Origin: Bacteroidetes bacterium MedPE-SWsnd-G2
GTDB lineage: Bacteria > Bacteroidota > Bacteroidia > Flavobacteriales > Flavobacteriaceae
Length of the DNA: 64,000 nucleotides
Assembly: GCA_001874335.1 (NCBI GenBank)
Contig: MPDE01000005.1
Coordinates: forward strand, 164,890 to 228,889
Reading direction: 5' to 3'
The notes beneath the pieces are model-generated. The model saw nothing but the letters and a program-made list of their open reading frames with translations. It searched no databases and was not told the origin of the DNA. This document shows positions 17,200-26,711 of this stretch, piece by piece. Position 1 is the stretch's first letter, and the number at the start of each line of letters is the position of its first letter. Position numbers and translations under genes: made by a program.

Positions 17200-18492
17200 A
17201 TGAAACAGGTGATATACCGTAAGTTAACCTCAAAGATTCTCAACTTAGGATTAATTGTTTTACTCACGTTTTCTACTTCGCTTTACGCGCAGGATGGAGA
17301 TCCTGCTAAAGGAAAATCATTATTCAACACAAATTGTGCTGCTTGTCATAAGTTAGACAAAAAAATGACAGGTCCTGCCTTGAGAAAGGTAGAATCGCGT
17401 TTGGCAGATGATCATGGTTTGGATAGAGAATGGTTAGCAGCCTGGATAAGAAACAGTGCTGGTTTAATTAAATCTGGTGATGCATATGCAAATCAGATTT
17501 TCAATGAGTACAACGGAACGGCTATGACGGCCTTCCCAACTTTATCAGATCAAGATATTAATGATCTATTAGCTTATACAGCACAAGATAAACCTGCTCC
17601 TGTCGTGCCTGTCGCTGTACCAGGTGGTGGTGGTACTCAAGGTGAAGCTGGTTTACCAACAAAATTAGTGTTAGGAGCCTTAGCTTTATTATTTGGTTTG
17701 TTGGCATTAGCTTTAATTTTAGTAAGACAAACATTAAATCGTTTTGCTGAAGCTAAAGGTGTTGAGTTAACAGAATCTCAAAAAAATGGTTCGCTTTGGA
17801 AATCATTTGTACAAAATCAGTTTTTAGTATTAGTAACAGCAATATTGTTATTGTTAACAAGTGCATACTTTGCGTACGGTTACTTTATGCAAATTGGTAT
17901 TGATCAAGGATACCAACCAGTACAACCAATTCAATTCTCACACAGAATTCACGCTGGTGATAATGGAATAGATTGTAAATACTGTCACTCTTCTGCAAGA
18001 GTAAGTAAGCATTCAGGAATACCTTCAGTTAATATTTGTATGAACTGTCACAAATCTATTTCTGAAGTTGCTCCAGCTACGGCAACTGCTGAGCATTCTA
18101 AAGAGTTTTATGATGGAGAAATCCAGAAGTTATATGCTGCTGCAGGATGGGATGATGCTGAACAAAAATATACGGGTGAAACAAAACCTATCAAATGGAT
18201 AAAGATTCATAATTTACCTGATTTTGTATACTTTAATCACTCACAACACGTAATGGTTGGTGGTATCCAATGTCAAACTTGTCATGGTCCTATCGAAGAG
18301 ATGGAAATTGTTCACCAAGAGTCTCCATTAACAATGGGATGGTGTATCAACTGTCACCGTGAGACTAATGTTAAGGTAGAGGATAATGCTTATTACACAA
18401 AAATACACGAGCAATTATCTAAAAAGTATGGTGTTGATAAACTTACTGTTGCGCAGCAAGGTGGTTTAGAGTGTGGTAAATGTCACTATTAA
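17200..18492 (+). CDS. actA: Alternative complex III subunit A, six-heme cytochrome c (monoheme-pentaheme fusion)
   Basis: 430 residues from the ATG at 17200, chosen because a signal peptide (KILNLGLIVLLTFSTSLYAQ) starts there; the frame is open back to an ATG at 17155. Domain 1 is a monoheme cytochrome c with CAACH (17335-17349) and a later TAMTAFPTLSD that can supply the Met ligand. Two hydrophobic helices follow (about residues 155-240). The C-terminal part holds five more CxxCH motifs starting at 17974, 18037, 18271, 18343 and 18472, matching the pentaheme ActA core. Alternative complex III oxidises membrane quinol and passes electrons to the oxidase. The N-terminal domain may be a tethered electron shuttle toward CoxB (inference). 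It starts an eight-gene operon. Confidence 0.92.
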   Translation: MKQVIYRKLTSKILNLGLIVLLTFSTSLYAQDGDPAKGKSLFNTNCAACHKLDKKMTGPALRKVESRLADDHGLDREWLAAWIRNSAGLIKSGDAYANQIFNEYNGTAMTAFPTLSDQDINDLLAYTAQDKPAPVVPVAVPGGGGTQGEAGLPTKLVLGALALLFGLLALALILVRQTLNRFAEAKGVELTESQKNGSLWKSFVQNQFLVLVTAILLLLTSAYFAYGYFMQIGIDQGYQPVQPIQFSHRIHAGDNGIDCKYCHSSARVSKHSGIPSVNICMNCHKSISEVAPATATAEHSKEFYDGEIQKLYAAAGWDDAEQKYTGETKPIKWIKIHNLPDFVYFNHSQHVMVGGIQCQTCHGPIEEMEIVHQESPLTMGWCINCHRETNVKVEDNAYYTKIHEQLSKKYGVDKLTVAQQGGLECGKCHY

Positions 18493-18522
18493 TTTTATTA
18501 AGAAGTAATTCAATTATATAAT

Positions 18523-21500
18523 ATGTCATCAAACAAGAAATACTGGAAAAGTGTTGAAGAGCTGAACGAGAATAGCTCTATTGTTGAGACGCTAAAACAA
18601 AACGAATTTGTTGAAGAAATTCCAACTGATGAGTTCTTAGGTAATAAGGAAGCATTAGAAACGTCTTCAACAACGCGTCGTGATTTCTTAAAATACGTTG
18701 GTTTTAGTACAGCTGCTGCTTCGTTAGCTGCTTGTGAAGGGCCAGTGATTAAGTCAATCCCTTACGTAGTTCAACCAGAAGAGATTATTCCTGGTGTTGC
18801 TAATTACTATGCAACTACAATTGCAGATGGGTATGATTTTGCAAATGTTTTAGTAAAAACTCGTGAAGGTCGTCCAATTAAAATAGAGAATAACTCTATG
18901 GCTGTTAGTGGAAGCGCTAATGCCAGAGTTAATGCATCTGTTTTAGGTTTGTACGATAGCTTAAGAGTACAAGGTCCAAAGAAAAATGGTTCTGCCATTT
19001 CTTGGAGTGATTTAAACTCAGAGGTTTCTCAAAAATTAAATGCTTTAAGTGCAGCAGGAAAGTCTATTGTGTTATTAACACAAACTTTTGCAAGTCCTTC
19101 AACTACCAAATTAATTGGTGAGTTTAAAGCTAAGTATGGTAATGTTAAGCACGTCGCGTACGATGCAATTTCAGAATCAGCTGCTTTAGATGCATTCCAA
19201 GCAGAGTACGGTGTTAGAGGTTTAGCAGATTATGATTTTGCTAAAGCATCTACCATTGTTTCTATTGGTGCAGATTTCTTAGGAGATTGGCAAGGTGGAG
19301 GATTTGATTCTGGATACGCTCAAGGTCGTGTTCCTGATCATGGTAAAATGTCTCGCCACGTACAGTTTGAGTCTAATATGACGCTTTCTGGTGCAAATGC
19401 TGATAAGCGTGTGCCATTAACGCCTAATCAACAACGTGTAGCGCTTGCTAAACTTTACAGTTATGTTGTTGGAGGATCGGTATCAGGTGAATTGCCAAAT
19501 GCTATTGATCAAGCGGTTAAAAATGCTGCAGACCAATTAAAAATGGCTGGTAAATCTGGTGTTGTTGTTACTGGTATTCAAGATGTAAATGCTCAAGCGG
19601 TAGTTTTAAAAATTAATGCCCACTTAAACAGTGAAGTATGTAATACTAAAACGCCAATTTTAACAAGACAAGGTAGTAATGCTCAAGTAAACACTTTAAT
19701 AGCTGATATGAAAGCTGGTGAAGTTGGAGCTGTTATTATGAGTGGTGTTAATCCAGTTTACACCTTAGCTAACGCTGATGAATTTACTGAAGGATTAAAA
19801 AATACAGAACTAACTGTTGCATTCTCTACTAAAGAAGATGAAACAGCTTTAGTATCTCAATATATTGCTGCGGCACCTCACTATTTAGAATCTTGGGGTG
19901 ATGTAGAAATGAAAAAAGGACACTATGCATTAATGCAACCAACTATTCGTCCTTTATTCGACACACGTCAATTTCAAGAAGTACTTTTAAGTTGGACAGG
20001 AATTGATACAGATTACAATGATTATGTTAAAAATGTTTGGAATACTGAAGTATTGAATGGTGCTTCATTTAATCAAGCATTACATGATGGTGTATTCATA
20101 ACAACTGCTACAACTTCTGAAGAAGAAAATGTAGTTTCTGAAGATGATACAGAAACACCGTCTCATAATGCAGCTCAAGCCTTGGCTAATGTGTCTGCTG
20201 CTCAAGGATTCCAATTAGCATTGTATTCTAAAACGGGAATGGGTGATGGACAACAAGCAAATAACCCTTGGTTACAAGAGTTTCCTGATCCAATCACAAG
20301 AGCATCTTGGGATAACTACTTAACAATATCTCAAGCTGATGCTGATAAACTTGGTTTAGTTAATGAGCATGTAGCAACAGGAGCTTTAGATGGTAGTTAC
20401 GCTAAAATTACAGTAGGATCTAAGTCGCTTACTGTGCCAGTAATGATTCAACCGGGACAAGCGCACGGAACCGTTGGTTTAGCCTTTGGTTATGGTCGTG
20501 AAGCTGGGCTTAAAGACGAAATGAAAACTGGGGTAAACGCATTTAAATTATATGATGGTTTTAATGCAACACCTTCTGTTACGATATCAGCTGCAAGCGG
20601 AATGCATGAATTTGCTTCTGTTCAATTGCAAAACACCTTGATGGGTCGTGGTGACATTATTAAGGAAACAACGTTAGAGATTTTCAATACAAAGGATGCT
20701 CAGGTATGGAACCCTATGCCTATGGTATCTTTAAATCACGAAGAAACTCCGGTGACTTCTTCTGATGTTGATTTATGGGATGAATTTGATCGTTCAATTG
20801 GACACCATTTCAACCTTTCAATTGATTTAAATGCTTGTACAGGATGTGGAGCATGTGTTATTGCATGTCACGCAGAAAACAATGTACCAGTAGTTGGTAA
20901 AGAAGAAATTAGACGTTCAAGAGATATGCACTGGTTGCGTATTGATAGATATTACTCTTCTGAAGAAACTTTAGCAGCCGATGTTAAAAAGAAAGAAGAA
21001 TTTGATGGACTATTTGGAGATAACGGATCTTTAGGAGGTTTTGGAGAAATGGAAGCTCCTGCCGATAATCCTCAAGTGGCTTTCCAACCAGTAATGTGTC
21101 AGCATTGTAATCACGCGCCATGTGAAACAGTTTGTCCAGTAGCGGCAACATCACACGGTCGTCAAGGACAAAACCATATGGCATATAACCGTTGTGTAGG
21201 TACACGTTATTGTGCAAATAACTGTCCTTATAAAGTACGTCGTTTTAACTGGTTCTTATATAATGGTAATGATGAATTTGATTACTATATGAATGATGAC
21301 CTAGGACGTATGGTATTAAACCCAGACGTTGTAGTACGTTCTCGTGGTGTAATGGAAAAATGTTCTATGTGTATTCAAAAAACACAGAAAACTATTCTTG
21401 ACGCTAAACGTGACGGACGTGAAATCGTAGATGGTGAATTCCAAACAGCTTGTTCTGCTGCATGTGGTAACGGAGCAATGGTATTTGGAGATATCAACGA

Positions 21501-21621
21501 TAAGGAAAGTAAAGTTGCAAAACTTAAGGAAGATAAACGTATGTATCACTTATTAGAGCATGTTGGAACAAAACCTAACGTGATCTATCAAACGAAAGTG
21601 AGAAATACTACCGAAGCATAA
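18523..21621 (+). CDS. actB: Alternative complex III subunit B, molybdopterin-like plus Fe-S protein
   Basis: A 1032-residue protein. A TAT-type signal lies around residues 50-70 (TTRRDFLKYVGFSTAAASLAAC), with a cysteine that could be lipidated. The first two thirds resemble a molybdopterin oxidoreductase that in this family carries no cofactor. The last third is a ferredoxin-like subunit with four cysteine clusters: CTGCGACVIACHAENNVP, CQHCNHAPCETVCPVAA, CVGTRYCANNCPYKVRRF and CSMCIQKTQ with a later C-x3-CG. These bind three 4Fe-4S and one 3Fe-4S cluster in characterised complexes. It faces the periplasm and links the quinol-oxidising membrane subunits with the hemes. It starts 30 bases after actA. 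Confidence 0.95.
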   Translation: MSSNKKYWKSVEELNENSSIVETLKQNEFVEEIPTDEFLGNKEALETSSTTRRDFLKYVGFSTAAASLAACEGPVIKSIPYVVQPEEIIPGVANYYATTIADGYDFANVLVKTREGRPIKIENNSMAVSGSANARVNASVLGLYDSLRVQGPKKNGSAISWSDLNSEVSQKLNALSAAGKSIVLLTQTFASPSTTKLIGEFKAKYGNVKHVAYDAISESAALDAFQAEYGVRGLADYDFAKASTIVSIGADFLGDWQGGGFDSGYAQGRVPDHGKMSRHVQFESNMTLSGANADKRVPLTPNQQRVALAKLYSYVVGGSVSGELPNAIDQAVKNAADQLKMAGKSGVVVTGIQDVNAQAVVLKINAHLNSEVCNTKTPILTRQGSNAQVNTLIADMKAGEVGAVIMSGVNPVYTLANADEFTEGLKNTELTVAFSTKEDETALVSQYIAAAPHYLESWGDVEMKKGHYALMQPTIRPLFDTRQFQEVLLSWTGIDTDYNDYVKNVWNTEVLNGASFNQALHDGVFITTATTSEEENVVSEDDTETPSHNAAQALANVSAAQGFQLALYSKTGMGDGQQANNPWLQEFPDPITRASWDNYLTISQADADKLGLVNEHVATGALDGSYAKITVGSKSLTVPVMIQPGQAHGTVGLAFGYGREAGLKDEMKTGVNAFKLYDGFNATPSVTISAASGMHEFASVQLQNTLMGRGDIIKETTLEIFNTKDAQVWNPMPMVSLNHEETPVTSSDVDLWDEFDRSIGHHFNLSIDLNACTGCGACVIACHAENNVPVVGKEEIRRSRDMHWLRIDRYYSSEETLAADVKKKEEFDGLFGDNGSLGGFGEMEAPADNPQVAFQPVMCQHCNHAPCETVCPVAATSHGRQGQNHMAYNRCVGTRYCANNCPYKVRRFNWFLYNGNDEFDYYMNDDLGRMVLNPDVVVRSRGVMEKCSMCIQKTQKTILDAKRDGREIVDGEFQTACSAACGNGAMVFGDINDKESKVAKLKEDKRMYHLLEHVGTKPNVIYQTKVRNTTEA

Positions 21622-21651
21622 AATTAATTAAGAAACAATTATAAAAGGATT

Positions 21652-23103
21652 ATGGCGTCTCATTACGAAGCACCTATTAGAAGACCTTTAGTTACAGGGG
21701 AAAAATCATACCACGATGTATCAGTGGATGTAGCTAAACCTGTTGAAGGAACAGCCAATAAAGCTTGGTGGATAGTATTTTCTATTTCGCTTGTAGCTTT
21801 TCTTTGGGGATTAGGATGTATAATTTATACCGTATCTACGGGAATTGGAACCTGGGGTTTAAATAAAACCGTTGGTTGGGCCTGGGATATTACCAACTTT
21901 GTTTGGTGGGTAGGTATTGGTCATGCCGGTACATTAATATCGGCGGTACTATTATTATTCCGTCAAAAATGGAGAATGGCAATTAACCGTTCTGCAGAAG
22001 CAATGACTATTTTCTCTGTAGTACAAGCTGGTTTATTCCCTATTATTCACATGGGTCGTCCATGGTTAGGATATTGGGTATTACCTATTCCAAATCAATT
22101 TGGATCATTATGGGTAAACTTTAACTCGCCTCTACTTTGGGATGTATTTGCAATCTCTACGTATTTATCGGTATCATTAGTATTCTGGTGGACTGGTTTA
22201 TTACCTGATTTTGCAATGTTAAGAGATAGAGCAATTAGACCTTTCCAAAAGAAGATTTATAGTCTTTTAAGTTTTGGTTGGTCTGGTAGAGCTAAAGATT
22301 GGCAACGTTTTGAAGAAGTATCTTTGGTTCTTGCTGGTTTAGCAACACCATTAGTACTTTCTGTACACACAATTGTATCTTTTGACTTCGCAACCTCTGT
22401 GATTCCTGGTTGGCATACAACAATCTTCCCTCCATATTTCGTGGCAGGAGCGATCTTCTCTGGATTCGCAATGGTAAATACGCTTCTTATTATTATGAGA
22501 AAAGTATGTAACCTTGAAGATTATATTACTGTACAACACATCGAGCTGATGAATATCGTAATTATGATTACGGGATCTATTGTAGGTGTAGCATATATCA
22601 CTGAGTTGTTTGTAGCTTGGTATTCTGGAGTGGAGTATGAACAATACGCCTTCCTTAATAGAGCAACAGGACCTTACTGGTGGGCTTACTGGGCAATGAT
22701 GAGTTGTAATGTGTTCTCTCCACAGTTTATGTGGTTCAAGAAACTAAGAACAAGTATCATGTTCTCATTCTTTATCTCTATTGTAGTAAATATTGGAATG
22801 TGGTTCGAGCGTTTTGTAATTATTGTAACATCGTTACACCGTGATTACTTACCATCATCTTGGACAATGTTCTCACCAACATTTGTTGATATTGGAATTT
22901 TCATCGGAACAATAGGATTCTTCTTTGTATTATTCCTATTATACTCAAGAACATTCCCGGTAATTGCACAAGCAGAGGTTAAGACTATTTTGAAGTCTTC
23001 TGGTGAGCGTTACAAGAACATTAGAGAAGCAGGTGAAAGCTTAGTAGGAACTGGAGCTGACAAAAGAACATCTGGTAGTACTAACCAATCTAAAAACAAC
23101 TAG
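21652..23103 (+). CDS. actC: Alternative complex III subunit C, NrfD-like quinol-oxidising membrane protein
   Basis: A 483-residue integral membrane protein with about ten hydrophobic helices, of the NrfD/PsrC family. Conserved stretches include WWVGIGHAGTLISAVLLLFRQKWR, the quinol-binding region of ActC in solved complexes, and MWFERFVIIVTSLHRDYLPS. It oxidises quinol next to the Fe-S chain of ActB and may take part in proton translocation. It starts 30 bases after actB; actD follows 3 bases after its stop, so the two are probably translationally coupled. Confidence 0.95.
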   Translation: MASHYEAPIRRPLVTGEKSYHDVSVDVAKPVEGTANKAWWIVFSISLVAFLWGLGCIIYTVSTGIGTWGLNKTVGWAWDITNFVWWVGIGHAGTLISAVLLLFRQKWRMAINRSAEAMTIFSVVQAGLFPIIHMGRPWLGYWVLPIPNQFGSLWVNFNSPLLWDVFAISTYLSVSLVFWWTGLLPDFAMLRDRAIRPFQKKIYSLLSFGWSGRAKDWQRFEEVSLVLAGLATPLVLSVHTIVSFDFATSVIPGWHTTIFPPYFVAGAIFSGFAMVNTLLIIMRKVCNLEDYITVQHIELMNIVIMITGSIVGVAYITELFVAWYSGVEYEQYAFLNRATGPYWWAYWAMMSCNVFSPQFMWFKKLRTSIMFSFFISIVVNIGMWFERFVIIVTSLHRDYLPSSWTMFSPTFVDIGIFIGTIGFFFVLFLLYSRTFPVIAQAEVKTILKSSGERYKNIREAGESLVGTGADKRTSGSTNQSKNN

Positions 23104-23106
23104 TAT

Positions 23107-23637
23107 ATGGAGTCTTTAAAAGTTATTCAAGCGATGTATACTGATGACGATGTTTTAATGAATGCCGTTAAGAAAGTTAAGGCAGAGAAACATCACATCG
23201 AAGAAATATATACACCGTTCCCAGTGCACGGTTTAGACAAAGCAATGGGATTAGCACCAACAAGAATTGCAATTGCTGCATTCATGTACGGTTGTGTAGG
23301 ACTAACTGTAGCGATTTTAATGATGAATTTCATTATGATTGAAGATTGGCCACAAAACATTGGTGGTAAACCAAGCTTTAGCTACTTAGAAAACATGCCT
23401 GCATTTGTACCAATTATGTTTGAGTTAACGGTATTCTTTGCTGCCCACTTAATGGTAATTACGTTTTACTTAAGAAGTAGAATGTGGCCTTTTAAGGAAG
23501 CTGAAAACCCTGACCCAAGAACTACCGATGACCACTTTTGTATGCAAGTAGCGGTTAGCGGTAACGAAGGAGAGTTAAAAGAATTGCTTGAGGGAACTGG
23601 AGCAGTTGAAGTTAAATTAGTAGATCTAGCGCATTAA
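23107..23637 (+). CDS. actD: Alternative complex III subunit D (DUF3341)
   Basis: A 176-residue protein with two membrane helices (about 60-85 and 105-125), a cytoplasmic N-terminus opening ESLKVIQAMYTDDDVLMNAV and a soluble C-terminus with DPRTTDDHF. This matches the DUF3341 family found only in act operons, where it packs against ActC and ActF. No cofactor motif is present. The gene spacing is very tight on both sides (3 and 9 bases). Confidence 0.93.
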   Translation: MESLKVIQAMYTDDDVLMNAVKKVKAEKHHIEEIYTPFPVHGLDKAMGLAPTRIAIAAFMYGCVGLTVAILMMNFIMIEDWPQNIGGKPSFSYLENMPAFVPIMFELTVFFAAHLMVITFYLRSRMWPFKEAENPDPRTTDDHFCMQVAVSGNEGELKELLEGTGAVEVKLVDLAH

Positions 23638-23646
23638 TATTATAAT

Positions 23647-24204
23647 ATGAAAGGCTTAATAAAAATAACTGCATTAGTTGCGATTTTAGTGTCTGTAACA
23701 TCTTGTCAAGATAATGCAAGACCAAATTATCAATACTTTCCTAATATGTATGAGTCTGTAGGTTATGAAGCTTACATCGAGTCTGATGCATTTGAAGGTG
23801 GTGTTGTTGCACAAATCCCAGTTGAAGGAACTATAGCAAGAGGACATTCATTGTTTGAAATTCCTAATACTTTAGAAGGGTATGAAGAAGCTAAAGCTAA
23901 TCTTAAAAACCCTTTAGATTCTACGGCTGTAGATTTTGTAAGAGGTAAAGAGCTTTATGATATTTATTGCGGAATTTGCCATGGTACTAAAGGTAACGGT
24001 AAAGGTAAATTAGTTGAACGCGAAAAGATTCTTGGGATACCAAGTTACGATGATGCCGGTAGAGCAATTACTGAAGGTAGTATATACCATACTATCTACT
24101 ACGGTAAAAATGCAATGGGATCATATGCTAACCAAGTAAACGAAGAAGAACGCTGGCAAATTACAGCATACGTGCTGAAATTGAAAGCTGATTTAGAAAA
24201 GTAA
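23647..24204 (+). CDS. actE: Alternative complex III subunit E, monoheme cytochrome c lipoprotein
   Basis: A 185-residue protein with a lipoprotein signal (VSVTSC, Cys20), so it is anchored to the membrane on the periplasmic side. The heme c motif CGICHG lies near residue 108 and a Met ligand is available in GKNAMGSYANQV. It is one of the two cytochrome subunits of the complex, near the exit to the oxidase. It lies between actD and actF with short gaps. Confidence 0.95.
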   Translation: MKGLIKITALVAILVSVTSCQDNARPNYQYFPNMYESVGYEAYIESDAFEGGVVAQIPVEGTIARGHSLFEIPNTLEGYEEAKANLKNPLDSTAVDFVRGKELYDIYCGICHGTKGNGKGKLVEREKILGIPSYDDAGRAITEGSIYHTIYYGKNAMGSYANQVNEEERWQITAYVLKLKADLEK

Positions 24205-24228
24205 GATTGATAAAGATTATATATAGAT

Positions 24229-25584
24229 ATGTACACATTTTCAAAAAAATTAAAAACTTTCTCTCTCGCACTAATGGTTATTGGATTAGTGGGTGTGATA
24301 TATAGTTTTAGTTCATCTCACAAATCTTTTGAGCAGGTTGAAGAAATTTTAGCACATGAAGCTGATGGTCACCATGGTGGAGGTCACGATGTAGCTACAG
24401 TTGAAGACGCTTCTCATGATGCACATGCTACAGACGCTCATGGCGCTGCAGATGCACATGGAGGTGATGCTCATAAAAAACATGTTGAACACGTTCAACA
24501 TCAAATAGCAAATAGACCTTGGTCTGCATTGTATGTAGCTGCATTTTTCTTTATGATGATTGCATTAGGGGTATTGGCATTTTATGCTATTCAGTTTGCT
24601 GCTCAAGCAGGATGGTCTCCGGTTCTTTATAGAGTTATGGAGGGTATTACGGCTTATGTGTTACCTGGAGCGGTAATAGTATTATTGATTGCTATTGCTT
24701 CTGGTACAATAGGGCACTATAACATTTTTATCTGGATGGATCCAGATGTGGTTGCACATGATAAATTAATTCAAGGTAAAGCAGGATGGTTAAATCTTGT
24801 TGGTTTTGCAGTTAGAGGTTTAATCTTTATAGCAGGTTGGAGTTTATACAGACATTTTGCTCGTAAATTTTCAATCGCTCAAGATAACGCAGACGATAAC
24901 CGTTACTTTAAGAAATCATTCCGCATCTCAGCTGCATTCTTAGTATTCTATATTTACACAGAATCTATGATGTCTTGGGATTGGATTATGAGTGTTGACC
25001 CACACTGGTTTAGTACGTTATTTGGATGGTATGTTTTTGCTTCAATGTTTGTAAGTGGAATTACAGTAATTGCTTTAATTACAATATACTTAAAATCTAA
25101 AGGCTATTTAGAAATTGTAAACGATAGTCATATTCATGATTTGGCTAAATTTATGTTTGGTATCTCTGTATTCTGGACGTACTTATGGTTCTCACAATTC
25201 ATGCTAATCTGGTATTCTAATATTCCTGAGGAGGTAACATACTTTGTAACGAGAATAGAAGATTATAACTTGCCATTCTTTGGTATGGTTGTAATGAACT
25301 TCTTATTCCCATTACTATTATTAATGAATAGTGATTACAAGCGAATTCCTTGGTTTGTAGTTATGGCTGGTATAGTAATTTTATGTGGACATTATTTAGA
25401 TGTGTTCAATATGATTATGCCTGCTACAGTTGGAGACAGATGGTTTATCGGTGTTCCAGAAATTAGCTCTATTTTATTGTTTGGAGGTTTATTTACTTAC
25501 GTAGTGTTTACAGCGTTAACAAAAGCGCCACTTGTAGTGAATAGAAACCCATTCATTAAGGAGAGTGAACAATACCATTATTAA
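24229..25584 (+). CDS. actF: Alternative complex III subunit F with His-rich periplasmic insert
   Basis: A 451-residue membrane protein of the NrfD-like ActF family with about ten hydrophobic helices. After the first helix (about 10-28) comes a 55-residue segment, about 40-95, packed with His, Asp and Ala (DGHHGGGHD, HDAHATDAHGAADAHGGDAH), and then the rest of the membrane core starting near IANRPWSALYVAAFFF. ActF pairs with ActC in the membrane and is thought to carry a proton pathway. The His-rich insert is not needed for the fold and could bind copper or another metal near the oxidase (inference). It is followed 26 bases later by coxB. Confidence 0.94.
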   Translation: MYTFSKKLKTFSLALMVIGLVGVIYSFSSSHKSFEQVEEILAHEADGHHGGGHDVATVEDASHDAHATDAHGAADAHGGDAHKKHVEHVQHQIANRPWSALYVAAFFFMMIALGVLAFYAIQFAAQAGWSPVLYRVMEGITAYVLPGAVIVLLIAIASGTIGHYNIFIWMDPDVVAHDKLIQGKAGWLNLVGFAVRGLIFIAGWSLYRHFARKFSIAQDNADDNRYFKKSFRISAAFLVFYIYTESMMSWDWIMSVDPHWFSTLFGWYVFASMFVSGITVIALITIYLKSKGYLEIVNDSHIHDLAKFMFGISVFWTYLWFSQFMLIWYSNIPEEVTYFVTRIEDYNLPFFGMVVMNFLFPLLLLMNSDYKRIPWFVVMAGIVILCGHYLDVFNMIMPATVGDRWFIGVPEISSILLFGGLFTYVVFTALTKAPLVVNRNPFIKESEQYHY

Positions 25585-25610
25585 AAAATAATTAACGACG
25601 AGATATAACA

Positions 25611-26678
25611 ATGACCACTTTTTTAACAATTTTAGTAGTACTTTTTGTTTTGGTTGCCGTTTGGCAAATGATGAAGATCTTTGATCTTGCGCAAATAGGT
25701 GCTCCAGAAAGTCAAATTGCTACAGATAAGGACAATAGAATGAATGGCTATTTGATGATAGGTTTCTTAATCTTCATCTATGCTATCACAATAGTTTGTT
25801 TTGTAAAATGGGGCGATTTACCACTGTTATCTAATTCGGCATCAGAACATGGTCCGCAGGTAGATAACCTTATGATAATTTCCTTAGTATTAATTTTTAT
25901 TGTTCAAACAATAACTCAGTTTCTACTTCACTACTTCGCTTTTAAATATAAAGGTGAAAAAGGTAAAAAGGCATTATTTTATGCTGATAATAATACCTTA
26001 GAAGCTATTTGGACTATTATTCCTGTAATTGTTTTAGCAGGTTTAATTATCTATGGTTTATTCACATGGAACGAAATCATGAATGTTGATAAGGATGAAG
26101 ATCCTTTAGTAGTAGAATTATACGCTCAACAGTTTAACTGGAAAGCGCGTTATGCTGGTGATGATAATGTTCTTGGTATGGCTAACGTTAGGTTAATTGA
26201 TATTGACCGTGCTAACATACTAGGTTTAGATGAGTCTGATCCAAATGCACAGGATGATGTTATTACAACCGAATTACATTTACCTGTAGGTAGACCAGTA
26301 TTATTTAAAATGCGTTCTCAAGATGTATTACACTCAGCATACATGCCTCACTTTAGAGCTCAAATGAACTGTGTTCCTGGTATGATTACTCAATTCTCTT
26401 TTACGCCAACAATCACAACTAGTGAAATGCGTCAAAATCCGGATATTGTTACTAAAGTTGAAAACATTAATAACATTAGGGTTGAGAACAGTAAAGCTTT
26501 AGTTGCTAAAGGTGAAGATGCTCTTGAACCATATGAGTTTGATTATTTATTGTTATGTAATAAGATTTGTGGAAAATCACATTACAACATGCAAATGAAA
26601 ATAATCGTTGAAACTCAAGAGGAGTACGATGCTTGGATTAAAGAACAAACAGTATTTGCTAACGCTATTACTAAGTAA
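25611..26678 (+). CDS. coxB: Cytochrome c oxidase subunit II
   Basis: A 355-residue protein. Residues about 1-150 contain four hydrophobic helices rather than the usual two: an N-terminal pair (TTFLTILVVLFVLVAVWQMM and NGYLMIGFLIFIYAITIV) precedes the classical pair ending LEAIWTIIPVIVLAGLIIYGLF. The periplasmic cupredoxin domain binds CuA through the His of VLHSAYMPHFR and CNKICGKSHYNM near residue 320. It takes electrons from the ActA or ActE heme side and passes them to heme a. Located between actF and coxA in one operon. Confidence 0.96.
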   Translation: MTTFLTILVVLFVLVAVWQMMKIFDLAQIGAPESQIATDKDNRMNGYLMIGFLIFIYAITIVCFVKWGDLPLLSNSASEHGPQVDNLMIISLVLIFIVQTITQFLLHYFAFKYKGEKGKKALFYADNNTLEAIWTIIPVIVLAGLIIYGLFTWNEIMNVDKDEDPLVVELYAQQFNWKARYAGDDNVLGMANVRLIDIDRANILGLDESDPNAQDDVITTELHLPVGRPVLFKMRSQDVLHSAYMPHFRAQMNCVPGMITQFSFTPTITTSEMRQNPDIVTKVENINNIRVENSKALVAKGEDALEPYEFDYLLLCNKICGKSHYNMQMKIIVETQEEYDAWIKEQTVFANAITK

Positions 26679-26711
26679 TTAAAAATTATATTTAAAACGT
26701 ATATATAGATT

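Noticed and set aside
22351..22644. Antisense open frame within actC
   Set aside because: Lies wholly inside a conserved membrane protein gene and has no recognisable features.
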